9,050 nucleotides of DNA from Acidimicrobiaceae bacterium (lineage in GTDB: Bacteria; Actinomycetota; Acidimicrobiia; Acidimicrobiales; Aldehydirespiratoraceae): positions 1 through 9,050 of the forward strand of contig VXNG01000061.1 of assembly GCA_009840695.1 (NCBI GenBank), read 5' to 3'. The position numbers and the translations under genes were made by a program. Under the pieces are notes generated by a model. That model saw only the letters and a program-made list of their open reading frames with translations, was not told the origin of the DNA and did not search any database. Numbering within the stretch: position 1 is the first letter of the stretch; every line of letters begins with the position of its first letter. Shown one piece after another: positions 1 through 6,142 of the stretch.

Positions 1-394
1 TCTCCGTCGGCGTGTACCAGGCCAGGTAGGCGTTGTCGCGGTGGAAGCCCAGCGAACGAGCCCCCGGCGGCTTCCAGATCACGTTGTCCTGCACGATTCG
101 GGCGCCGGGCCAGCCGGCCAACCGGGCCACCGCCTCACCCAGACCGGCATCCAGGACCACCGCCGCGATCAACCGGTCGGCCTTCCATCCATTGCAGATC
201 TGCCGGGTCAGCGTGGGGTCGCTGCTGCCCTGGAGCCAGTTGACCTCGTCGGGAGCGGTGCCCGTCTCGAAGTCACCCCGGAACAGCCGCTCGAAGCGCT
301 CCTTCAGAGGGTCGACCAGGCTGGCGTCGATCAGTGAGTCGACGGTGACGAACCCGTCGGCGTGAAACGTCGCCCGATCATCGGCCGCCAGCAT
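1..394 (-). CDS. PhyH-family Fe(II)/2-oxoglutarate dioxygenase, N-terminal part (cut by window edge)
   Basis: Reading the minus strand from the ATG at 394 gives 131 codons with no stop before the edge, so the C-terminal half is outside. The visible part begins MLAADDRATFHADGFVTVDS, the usual opening of phytanoyl-CoA dioxygenase-like proteins. Near residues 107-127 it has WKPPGARSLGFHRDNAY, which carries the HxD iron-binding pair (H118, D120). The distal His and the 2-oxoglutarate-binding Arg would lie off the window. The family hydroxylates small organic or acyl substrates using Fe(II), O2 and 2-oxoglutarate in the cytoplasm; the substrate cannot be read. An in-frame stop (TAG) four codons upstream of the ATG fixes the start. 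The purine-rich GGAGGG sits directly against the ATG, too close for an ordinary Shine-Dalgarno, so translation may depend on the upstream amidohydrolase, which ends 41 nt before it on the same strand. Family call is confident, function is not. Confidence 0.85.
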   Translation of the reverse strand, partial: MLAADDRATFHADGFVTVDSLIDASLVDPLKERFERLFRGDFETGTAPDEVNWLQGSSDPTLTRQICNGWKADRLIAAVVLDAGLGEAVARLAGWPGARIVQDNVIWKPPGARSLGFHRDNAYLAWYTPTE

Positions 395-435
395 CCCTCC
401 AGGCTACGCCCATGCCCGAGGTGGCTGTGGGTCGG

Positions 436-1854
436 CTACTCGCTCCGGGATCCGGCGGCTAGCTCTTCCAATTCGTCGAGCAACTCCCGCTCGCCGTCGG
501 TCGAGAAGTCCCGCGCGTCGGGCTGCTCTGGCGGCCCCCCGTTGAATACGGCGTCATAGGTGATGTCGCCCGGAGATATGTGCTGGGCCGCGTTGTAGGG
601 TCGCCGCTGGGCCAGCACTTCGTCGTCGAAGGCCTGCACCTCGCCACGGCAGATCACCGTCTCGATGCGCTGCTTCTGCTGCAGGACCGTGATGTCCGCC
701 AACGGATCCCCGTCGACGACGATGATGTCGGCCCCCATCCCAGCCTTGAGCGCACCGGTGTTGGCACCCTCGCCGAGCACCACCGCGCAGTCGTGGGTGG
801 CCGCCTTGATGGCTTCCAGCGCGCTCATGCCCGCGTAACGCATCAGCAACTCGAGTTCCCGGGCGTGCCACTCGCCGTAGGGCGTGCAGGCGAAGCCGGT
901 ATCGGTGCCCGTGATCAGGGTGACACCCGCCTCTCGGGCTTTGTGCAGCGACTCGGCGGTGGCGTCCAGCAGGCGCAAGTAGGCGCTGCGCTTGGGGCCC
1001 GGCACCCCGACGGCCTCCCCGAACTCGCCCAGGTTGCCCAGCAGCAGCAGAGCGGGGCACAGCGGGATCTGCGAGTCGGCCAGCCGCTCGATGGTGTCGT
1101 CCCGCATGGCGTTGCCGTGCATGATCCAGTCGAGCTCCGCCGCCACCGCGGAGTCCACATTGTTGGAGCCCCGGGCGTGCATCGTGATGCACTTGTTGAG
1201 GCGGTGCACGGCGTCGGACATGGCCTTGATCTCGTCTCCCGAGAAGGCCTCGATGTCTCCCATCGGGCTGTCGCCGATCTTGATCAGGTCGACGCCGTTC
1301 TTGACCTGGTGACGGACCTCGGTGACCATCTCGTCGGCCGTGTTCACCACCTTGCCGATGCTCGAGTCGGGCACACCCACCGACGAGGGGTAGAAGTCGC
1401 TTATGCCGTTGCTGGTGGACAGGAACCGGCCCGCGGTGGTCATCCGGGGACCCTGGATGAGGCCCTCGGCGATGCCCTCGCGGACGCCCACCCCGATGAA
1501 GTAGCTCCCGCCCGGGTCGGATATCCCGGTGACGCCCGAGCGCAGCACCTTGGTCACGTTCCAGGCCGAGCGCAGGGTGCGCAGCTCGTGGCTGGTGTAG
1601 AGGTCCTGCTCCTCCTGCATCCGGGCCTCGCCGAAGGACGTGTGGCAGTGGGCGTCGATCAGGCCCGGCATGACGGTCTTGCCTGAGGCGTCGATGCGGG
1701 TGACGGTCTCGCCTCTGGGGATCGATCCGTCGCCGACGCCCGTGCCGACGCCGACGATCTCGTCGTCCTGCACGAGCACCGAGCAGTCGTCGACGGGCGG
1801 CGCGCCGGTCCCGTCGATCACCGACCCGCCGCTGATAAGGATCCAAGACGCCAC
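436..1854 (-). CDS. Metal-dependent amidohydrolase (imidazolonepropionase-like family)
   Basis: A 472-residue cytoplasmic protein of the amidohydrolase superfamily, which hydrolyses C-N bonds of amides, lactams or imino rings at a TIM-barrel metal centre. The small N-terminal beta domain opens with ISGGSVIDGTGAPP. Metal-site residues in order are H69 and H71 (DAHCHT), K192 (LIKIGDS, candidate carbamylated lysine), H226 (TMHARG), H246 (MHGN) and D318 (TGTDTG). The end of the barrel domain shows GADIIVVDGDPL near residue 375. All expected ligands are present, so it should be active. A tail after about residue 445 is acidic and probably disordered. The start is GTG at 1854, supported by GGGGAGG at 1860-1866 with a 5-nt spacer. 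It is the first gene of a minus-strand unit with the PhyH gene and is divergent from LLM 1. Relatives act on cyclic ureides, imidazolones or dipeptides; the substrate here is unknown. Confidence 0.92.
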   Translation of the reverse strand: MASWILISGGSVIDGTGAPPVDDCSVLVQDDEIVGVGTGVGDGSIPRGETVTRIDASGKTVMPGLIDAHCHTSFGEARMQEEQDLYTSHELRTLRSAWNVTKVLRSGVTGISDPGGSYFIGVGVREGIAEGLIQGPRMTTAGRFLSTSNGISDFYPSSVGVPDSSIGKVVNTADEMVTEVRHQVKNGVDLIKIGDSPMGDIEAFSGDEIKAMSDAVHRLNKCITMHARGSNNVDSAVAAELDWIMHGNAMRDDTIERLADSQIPLCPALLLLGNLGEFGEAVGVPGPKRSAYLRLLDATAESLHKAREAGVTLITGTDTGFACTPYGEWHARELELLMRYAGMSALEAIKAATHDCAVVLGEGANTGALKAGMGADIIVVDGDPLADITVLQQKQRIETVICRGEVQAFDDEVLAQRRPYNAAQHISPGDITYDAVFNGGPPEQPDARDFSTDGERELLDELEELAAGSRSE

Positions 1855-1976
1855 GGCTGCCTCCCCGGTTCTCGTCGAACACCCCCGGTCCGGGCATTAT
1901 TGCGCCCCGCGAGGGTCTCGCGCTAAGTGTCTGACTATTGTTCACCCGGCCTCGGACCACAACGGAAGGAGCGGCG
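1855..1976. promoter_or_regulatory. Divergent intergenic region between amidohydrolase and LLM 1 units
   Basis: 122 bp serve two divergent transcription units. It holds the ribosome-binding sites of both genes (GGGGAGG on minus at 1860-1866; GGAAGGAG on plus at 1964-1971). It also holds an operator-like GTCTGAC (1929-1935), a 6-bp inverted repeat CGCGAG-GGT-CTCGCG (1908-1922) in the amidohydrolase leader, and a short palindrome CCCGG-T-CCGGG (1884-1894). A weak plus-strand -10 candidate is TATTGT at 1936-1941, but I see no good -35 at 17 bp from it. No convincing minus-strand promoter could be picked; AATAAT around 1896-1902 on the minus strand is the best AT-rich stretch. The inverted repeats could be hairpins or additional operators. 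Confidence 0.5.
1924..1940. promoter_or_regulatory. Operator-like element, copy 1 (GTCTGAC core)
   Basis: Core GTCTGAC at 1929-1935 is a perfect 7-bp palindrome with a free centre (GTC-N-GAC), with AA and TT two bases further out on each side. GTCNGAC is the core of the E. coli FadR operator and of related GntR-family sites. It sits between the divergent amidohydrolase and LLM 1 genes and abuts the weak TATTGT -10 candidate. Two related copies lie in other intergenic regions of this window (7286-7300, 9021-9035). Binding by a GntR regulator is inference; no regulator gene is present here. Confidence 0.4.
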
Positions 1977-3005
1977 GTGGCCTCTGGGGGCAATATCAGG
2001 ATCGGGCTGTTCCTGACCAACCAGCATCCCGTTGGCACCGACATGGTCGCGGCGATGGACGACCAGTTGCGCATGGTCAGGGCGGTACGCGACCGCGGCT
2101 GGGACTCCGTCTGGGCCGGGCAGCACTACCTTCCCGACGGGATGGCCATGCCGCAGTGCGTGCCGTTCGTGAGCCGCATCACCGCCGAGTGCGGCCCGAT
2201 GGAGGTCGGGATCGGCATATTGCTGCTCGCGCTGCACAACCCGCTGGACGTGGCCGAGACATGGGCCTCGATCGACGTGCTGTGCGAGGGCCGGCTGACC
2301 TTCGGCGTGGGGCTCGGCTACCGGGAAGTTGAATACCAGGGGTTCGGGCTCGACCCGAGGTCCAAGGTGAAGCGATTCGAGGCCAACCTCGATCTGGTCA
2401 AGCGCCTGTGGACCGAAGAGGACGTGGACTCCGACCTTCCCTGGTGCCGCCTGGAGTCGGCGACCCTCAACATAAGGCCGGTCCAGAAGCCCCGACCGCC
2501 GATCTGGATCGCCGCCAACGCCCACCCCGCGGTGGAGCGGGCCGCCCGCATGGGCGACGCCTGGCTGATCAACCCGCACGCCACCACCGAGACCATCGCC
2601 GAGCAGGCCGCCCTGTTCCGCGCCACCCGGAAGAGCGCAGGCCTGCCACCCGCCACCACCATGCCGGCACTACGGGAGGTCTACTGCGCTCCCACCCGCG
2701 CCCTGGCGGTGGAACGAGCCGCGCCCTACCTGCTCAAGAAGTACCGGCACTACGCGGACTGGGGCCAGCACAAGGCCTTGCCCGGCCACGACGACTTCCG
2801 GGCCGGATACGACGAGCTGGCCAGGAGCCGCTTCATCGTCGGCACCCCCGACGACTGCCTGGAGAAGCTGCTCCCGTGGCGCGACGAGATGGGCGTCGAC
2901 CATTTCATTATCCGCACCGACTGGGTGGGGATGCCCACCGACACCGCCCTGCAATCAATCGACCTGCTCGACCGCGAGGTCGTGCCGGTTCTGCGATCGT
3001 CCTGA
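1977..3005 (+). CDS. LLM-class flavin- or F420-dependent oxidoreductase (LLM 1)
   Basis: A 342-residue bacterial-luciferase-like protein with a single TIM-barrel domain. Strand 1 is IRIGLFLTNQH (residues 7-17), followed by GWDSVWAGQHYLP (41-53), RLTFGVGLGYREVEYQGFG (106-124), PPIWIAAN (174-181) and AARMGDAWL (189-197). The C-terminal IVGTPDDCLEKL (287-298) is typical of the class. Members use reduced FMN or F420 for monooxygenation, desulfonation, ring opening or hydride transfer; the cofactor cannot be decided from sequence, and no flavin reductase is encoded nearby. I chose GTG at 1977 because GGAAGGAG lies 5 nt upstream at 1964-1971 and beta-strand 1 follows at once. A TTG at 1938 in the same frame would add 13 residues of non-family sequence. 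It is the first gene of a four-gene plus-strand unit, with RidA starting 44 nt after its stop. Confidence 0.92.
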   Translation: MASGGNIRIGLFLTNQHPVGTDMVAAMDDQLRMVRAVRDRGWDSVWAGQHYLPDGMAMPQCVPFVSRITAECGPMEVGIGILLLALHNPLDVAETWASIDVLCEGRLTFGVGLGYREVEYQGFGLDPRSKVKRFEANLDLVKRLWTEEDVDSDLPWCRLESATLNIRPVQKPRPPIWIAANAHPAVERAARMGDAWLINPHATTETIAEQAALFRATRKSAGLPPATTMPALREVYCAPTRALAVERAAPYLLKKYRHYADWGQHKALPGHDDFRAGYDELARSRFIVGTPDDCLEKLLPWRDEMGVDHFIIRTDWVGMPTDTALQSIDLLDREVVPVLRSS

Positions 3006-3032
3006 GGCGACCGTACCGATCACCGACAACCC

Positions 3033-3040
3033 AAAGGAGA
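3033..3040 (+). promoter_or_regulatory. Ribosome-binding site of the RidA-family gene
   Basis: AAAGGAGA lies 9 nt upstream of the ATG at 3050. It is one of the clearest Shine-Dalgarno sites in the window and supports that start over the adjacent GTG at 3053. The rest of the 44-nt gap after LLM 1 shows no hairpin or promoter, in line with co-transcription. Confidence 0.7.
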
Positions 3041-3049
3041 ACCTGAGAC

Positions 3050-3499
3050 ATGGTGGACAAGACCATCATCAATCCCAACATCGGCCAGGGCTGGAGTGCG
3101 CTCGAGACTTCCGAAGTGGGAGAACTCGTCCATTCCGGAGGCGTCGTGGTGGAGGCCGGCGACCTGACCTTCGTGTACCTGTCGGGACGCACCGCCACCG
3201 ACGGCGACAGCGACGTCGTCGTGGGCGTAGGCGACATCAAGGAGCAGACCCGCCAGGTCATACGCAACCTGCTGTCGGCCCTGGAGCCGCTGGGCGGCAC
3301 CATCGATGACATCGTCCGGGTGCGGGTCTTCATAACACCCCCCTTCACCAAGGAGAAGTTCGGCGCCATCCACGACGCCAGGGCAGAGTTCTTCAACAAG
3401 GACCACTACCCGGCCAGCACGCTGGTGATCGTCCACGCACTGGCCCGACCCGACGCCATGATCGAGATCGACGCCGACGCGGTGATCTCGAAGAAGTAG
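3050..3499 (+). CDS. RidA/YjgF/UK114-family protein lacking the catalytic Arg
   Basis: 149 residues, slightly longer than the usual ~130, forming one Rid (chorismate-mutase-like, trimeric) domain. Landmarks are VYLSGRTATDG (42-52), IKEQTRQVIRNLLSALEPLGGTIDDIVRVRVFIT (63-96, in two blocks) and YPASTLVIVHAL (120-131). RidA proteins deaminate reactive enamines or imines in the cytoplasm using a conserved Arg in the PAR motif. Here that motif reads PAS (P121-A122-S123), so the Arg is missing. This resembles the Rid4-Rid7 subgroups, which are known to lack the Arg and are not proven deaminases. It lies between two LLM genes in one unit; RutC, a Rid protein, likewise accompanies the LLM enzyme RutA in uracil breakdown. 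A role in handling an unstable LLM product is inference. Confidence 0.9.
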   Translation: MVDKTIINPNIGQGWSALETSEVGELVHSGGVVVEAGDLTFVYLSGRTATDGDSDVVVGVGDIKEQTRQVIRNLLSALEPLGGTIDDIVRVRVFITPPFTKEKFGAIHDARAEFFNKDHYPASTLVIVHALARPDAMIEIDADAVISKK

Positions 3500-3539
3500 C
3501 AACCGGCGCCGGCACTGTTCACGCAAGAACGGACCGACC

Positions 3540-4574
3540 ATGAAGATCGCTCTCAACGTCCTACAGCAGGGCCCCCTGTCGGACGGGCCCGAATGGTGGA
3601 GCCTTGTCGACAACGCCGGAGTGGACGTGATCGGCCTGCCGGACTCGCCCGCCCTGGTCCGCGAGCTGTACGTGGTCGCCGCGCTGTGTGCCGAGCACAC
3701 GTCGCGGGCCCGGATCATGACGTCGGTCACCAACCCGTTGTCACGCGATCCCTCGGTGACCGCGGCCTCACTGCTCTCGCTAGAGGAGATCGCACCCGGT
3801 CGGATCGCCTTCGGGATCGGAACCGGTGACAGCGCCATGTGGGGTGTCGGTATGCACCCGGCCACGGTGGCCCAGTTGCGGGACTACATCGTGGCGGTCA
3901 AGGCGCTGCTGGCAGGTGAGGAAGCCCACTACCAGGGCCGGAAGTTCCGCATGCAGTGGTCCGACCTGCCCGCCGGTGCCGACATCCCGGTGATCGTCCC
4001 CGTCTCAGGCCCCAAGGTGCTGCGCATGGCCTGCGAAGTATCCGACGGGATGCTGCTGTCGATGGGCTTCGGCCCGGACAACGTGGACTACGTGCGCAGT
4101 CTGGTCGGGGAGGGATGCGAGGCCGCGGGCCGCGATCCGGGCGAACTCGAGCTGTGGTGGAACTCCGAGATCGTCTTCGGTGACGGTGTCGAGGACGCCC
4201 TGAGCCGGGGAATAGGCGCCAACACCGAGTGGCTGACCATGGGAACGCTGGAGGGCAAGCAGATCCCCGAACACCTCAGGCCGGCGCTGTTGCAGTTCAA
4301 CGCCGACACCCACAACCTCGGCTCGGAATACCAGGATGAGAGCCGCCAGCAAGCCCTGATCGCCAGGGCCCGGGAGTTGGGGCTGTACGAGTGGCTCCTG
4401 GCACGAGCCCCTGGACTGTGGGGGCAGCCCACCGACGTGGCCAATCGCCTGCGCGAGCTGGAGGCCCAGGGCATGGACTGCTGGATGTTCTACATAGGTC
4501 GCAGCGAGAGCGACCGTATGAACCAACTCCGACTCATCTGCGAGGGCGTCATGCCGCTGCTGGACATTGACTGA
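3540..4574 (+). CDS. LLM-class oxidoreductase, F420/Mer-like (LLM 2)
   Basis: 344 residues, one luciferase-like TIM barrel. It starts MKIALNVLQQG and shows IMTSVTNPLSRDPSVTAASL (59-78), then LEEIAPGRIAFGIGTGDSA (81-99), YQGRKFRM (131-138) and IPVIVPVSGPKVLRMACEVSDGMLL (149-173, in two blocks). The TNP-x-RDP and GIGTGDSA blocks are typical of F420-dependent LLM enzymes related to methylenetetrahydromethanopterin reductase, so F420 is the more likely cofactor. Residues 253-293 (from about FNADTHNLGSEY to LLARAPGLWG) are an unusual C-terminal segment that may form a substrate lid. The start ATG has only a weak upstream AAGAACGGA, so translation may be helped by the RidA gene ending 40 nt before. 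That gap contains a 10-bp palindrome CCGGCGCCGG (3503-3512) of unclear meaning. LLM 3 overlaps its 3' end. Confidence 0.9.
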   Translation: MKIALNVLQQGPLSDGPEWWSLVDNAGVDVIGLPDSPALVRELYVVAALCAEHTSRARIMTSVTNPLSRDPSVTAASLLSLEEIAPGRIAFGIGTGDSAMWGVGMHPATVAQLRDYIVAVKALLAGEEAHYQGRKFRMQWSDLPAGADIPVIVPVSGPKVLRMACEVSDGMLLSMGFGPDNVDYVRSLVGEGCEAAGRDPGELELWWNSEIVFGDGVEDALSRGIGANTEWLTMGTLEGKQIPEHLRPALLQFNADTHNLGSEYQDESRQQALIARARELGLYEWLLARAPGLWGQPTDVANRLRELEAQGMDCWMFYIGRSESDRMNQLRLICEGVMPLLDID

Positions 4575-5637
4575 GCCAGCACCGGATGCGCCGGTTCCAC
4601 GCCTCGGCGTGGCGCTGGCATGTGGAGCCGCCGATGCCGTAGCCCTCGCTCTGGAAGCTGAACGGGCCGGATTCGACAGTGTCTGGACAACCGAGTTCAG
4701 TTGGCGCTCGGCCACCATCCCCATGGCCGCTATCGCCACTGTCACGGATCGGGTGACCATCGGCTCGGCCATTGCCTACGCACTGGGCCGCAGCCCTGCG
4801 GTGCTGGCCGCCGAAGCCAGAGACATCGACGAACTGAGCGACGGGCGCCTCATTCTGGGTTTGGGCAGTGCCCAGCCCTCCCGCATACGGGACTGGCTGG
4901 GCATCGACCCGACCGACGTGACCGGCCGGGTCGCGGAGGTGGTCGAAGCAGTGCAGACCCTGTGGCACATCGGGCCGGAGCCGGTGCAGTATCGCGGCCG
5001 CCACTACAGCGTCACCGTCGGGGCCACTGCAAGCGCCTACCCGTCGAGGTCAGCGCGGCTACCGGTTCTGCTGGCCGCAGTGAACCGGAGGATGGTGCAT
5101 GTGGCCGGAGCGGTGGCCGACGGGCTGATCGCCCACCCCATCGTCGATGGTCCGGCCTTGAGGGAACTGCTGAGACCGCAACTGGAAGCGGCAGCAGCAG
5201 CCGCCGACCGGAAACAGCCTCCGATGGTCGCGGCCATGCTGATCTCCGTCGTCAACGACGACGAGGAGGCGGCCCGCCGCGATGCGGCCGCGCAGATCGC
5301 CTTCTACGCCCAACACGCCGCCTACGCGCCGCTGATGCGTCACTACGGCTTCGAGCACGCCGCGGCTGCGATCCGCGCCGCGGCGGCAGACGACTGGGCG
5401 GCGGCTGCCGCCGCGGTGACCGACGAGATGATCGACCGTCTCACTGTGGCGGGGCCCGCACGACTGGTCAGGAGCCTGGTCGCCGAGCGGCTCCAGGAAC
5501 GGGACTGTGAGACGCTGATCCTTCACACGCCGTCGATGCTGATGTCGAACCCCGCCGCGAGGGCTTCCACAGACCCGGGCCGCACCTACCGGGAACACGC
5601 GGGCCGGCTCATCGACGTGTTCAGTCGTCCAGCGTGA
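4567..5637 (+). CDS. LLM-class oxidoreductase (LLM 3), TTG start overlapping LLM 2
   Basis: 356 residues, third luciferase-like protein in the unit. Blocks are RLGVALACGAAD (12-23), ERAGFDSVWTTEFSW (32-46), RVTIGSAIAYALGRSP (62-77), LSDGRLILGLGSAQP (90-104), QYRGRHYSV (141-149), LPVLLAAVNRRMVHVAGAVADG (165-186, in two blocks) and PARLVRSLVAERL (297-309). TSMASP-like blocks of the Mer group are replaced, so it is clearly diverged from LLM 1 and LLM 2. Two alanine-rich helices (207-213 and 265-283) are notable. The start must lie after a stop at 4519; TTG at 4567 is the only reasonable one before beta-strand 1. It overlaps the LLM 2 stop by 8 bp, without a clear Shine-Dalgarno, which suggests translational coupling. 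The 3' end overlaps the convergent MaoC gene by 17 bp. Confidence 0.88.
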   Translation: MTEPAPDAPVPRLGVALACGAADAVALALEAERAGFDSVWTTEFSWRSATIPMAAIATVTDRVTIGSAIAYALGRSPAVLAAEARDIDELSDGRLILGLGSAQPSRIRDWLGIDPTDVTGRVAEVVEAVQTLWHIGPEPVQYRGRHYSVTVGATASAYPSRSARLPVLLAAVNRRMVHVAGAVADGLIAHPIVDGPALRELLRPQLEAAAAAADRKQPPMVAAMLISVVNDDEEAARRDAAAQIAFYAQHAAYAPLMRHYGFEHAAAAIRAAAADDWAAAAAAVTDEMIDRLTVAGPARLVRSLVAERLQERDCETLILHTPSMLMSNPAARASTDPGRTYREHAGRLIDVFSRPA

Positions 5638-6142
5638 GCGGCTTCGCGGCCTCGGGGAACAGGTCCTGGTCGTGGGCGTGGCCGCGCCGGTACACGAGCA
5701 CGTTGCGCCGGTAGCGCAGGCACTCGTCGCCGTTCTGGTTCAACCCCCGGGTCCGCACAGTCACGATCCCCGCGTAGGGGCGGGACGCCGACGGCCGCAC
5801 GGCCAGCACGATGCTCTCGGCGTAGAGGGTGTCGCCCACGAACACTGGATGAGTGAACCGGACCTCGTCCAGCCCGAGGTTGGCCACAGCCTGCTGGCTG
5901 ATGTCGGAGACGGACTGACCCATCACCAGCGCCAGCGTGAACCCCGAGTTGACCAGGGCCTTGCCGAAGGTCGAGTGCTCGGCGTAGTGGTTGTTGAAGT
6001 GCAGCATGTTGGTATTGCACGTCAGCAGCGTGAACCAGATGTTGTCGGCCTCGGTGATGGTGCGGCCCAGCGGGTGCTGGTACACGTCGCCGACCTCGAA
6101 GTCCTCGAAGTAGCGGCCGGTCCAGCCCTCCTTGACCGTCAC
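5621..6142 (-). CDS. MaoC-like (FkbR2-type) acyl-CoA hydratase
   Basis: 173 residues, a single hot-dog domain. The order is GRYFEDFEVGDVYQHPLGRT (9-28), TEADNIWFTLLTCNTNMLHF (30-49), FGKALVNSGFTLALVMGQSV (59-78), VANLGLDEVRF (86-96), HPVFVGDTLYAES (98-110) and IVTVRTRGLNQNGDE (126-140). This pattern fits the MaoC/FkbR2 group that includes itaconyl-CoA and mesaconyl-CoA hydratases, which add or remove water at enoyl-CoA thioesters. In the hydratase-2 motif GDxNPLH the Asp position is N43 while H48 is kept, so the classical Asp/His pair is incomplete. The start GTG at 6142 has GGAG at 6150-6153 and overlaps the Rieske stop as GTGA, a standard coupled arrangement. It marks the point where this pathway would involve CoA intermediates, although no CoA ligase or transferase is visible. 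Confidence 0.88.
   Translation of the reverse strand: MTVKEGWTGRYFEDFEVGDVYQHPLGRTITEADNIWFTLLTCNTNMLHFNNHYAEHSTFGKALVNSGFTLALVMGQSVSDISQQAVANLGLDEVRFTHPVFVGDTLYAESIVLAVRPSASRPYAGIVTVRTRGLNQNGDECLRYRRNVLVYRRGHAHDQDLFPEAAKPLTLDD

Noticed and set aside
580..1686. Long plus-strand open frame opposite the amidohydrolase
   Set aside because: Its translation is low-complexity Arg/Gly/Val/His sequence without family motifs, while the opposite strand encodes a complete amidohydrolase with all metal ligands. Long antisense frames are common at this GC content.
1938..1976. TTG at 1938 as the start of LLM 1
   Set aside because: It overlaps the operator-like element and has no ribosome-binding site, whereas GTG at 1977 has GGAAGGAG 5 nt upstream and family homology begins just after it.
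554..2074. Minus-strand 506-codon frame across the amidohydrolase and the divergent promoter
   Set aside because: It is a shifted frame of the amidohydrolase with an Arg/Gly-rich product, and it would swallow the divergent promoter and the LLM 1 start.
3503..3512. Palindrome CCGGCGCCGG between RidA and LLM 2
   Set aside because: It is short, pure GC and expected by chance at this composition; there is no loop or T-run to suggest a terminator.
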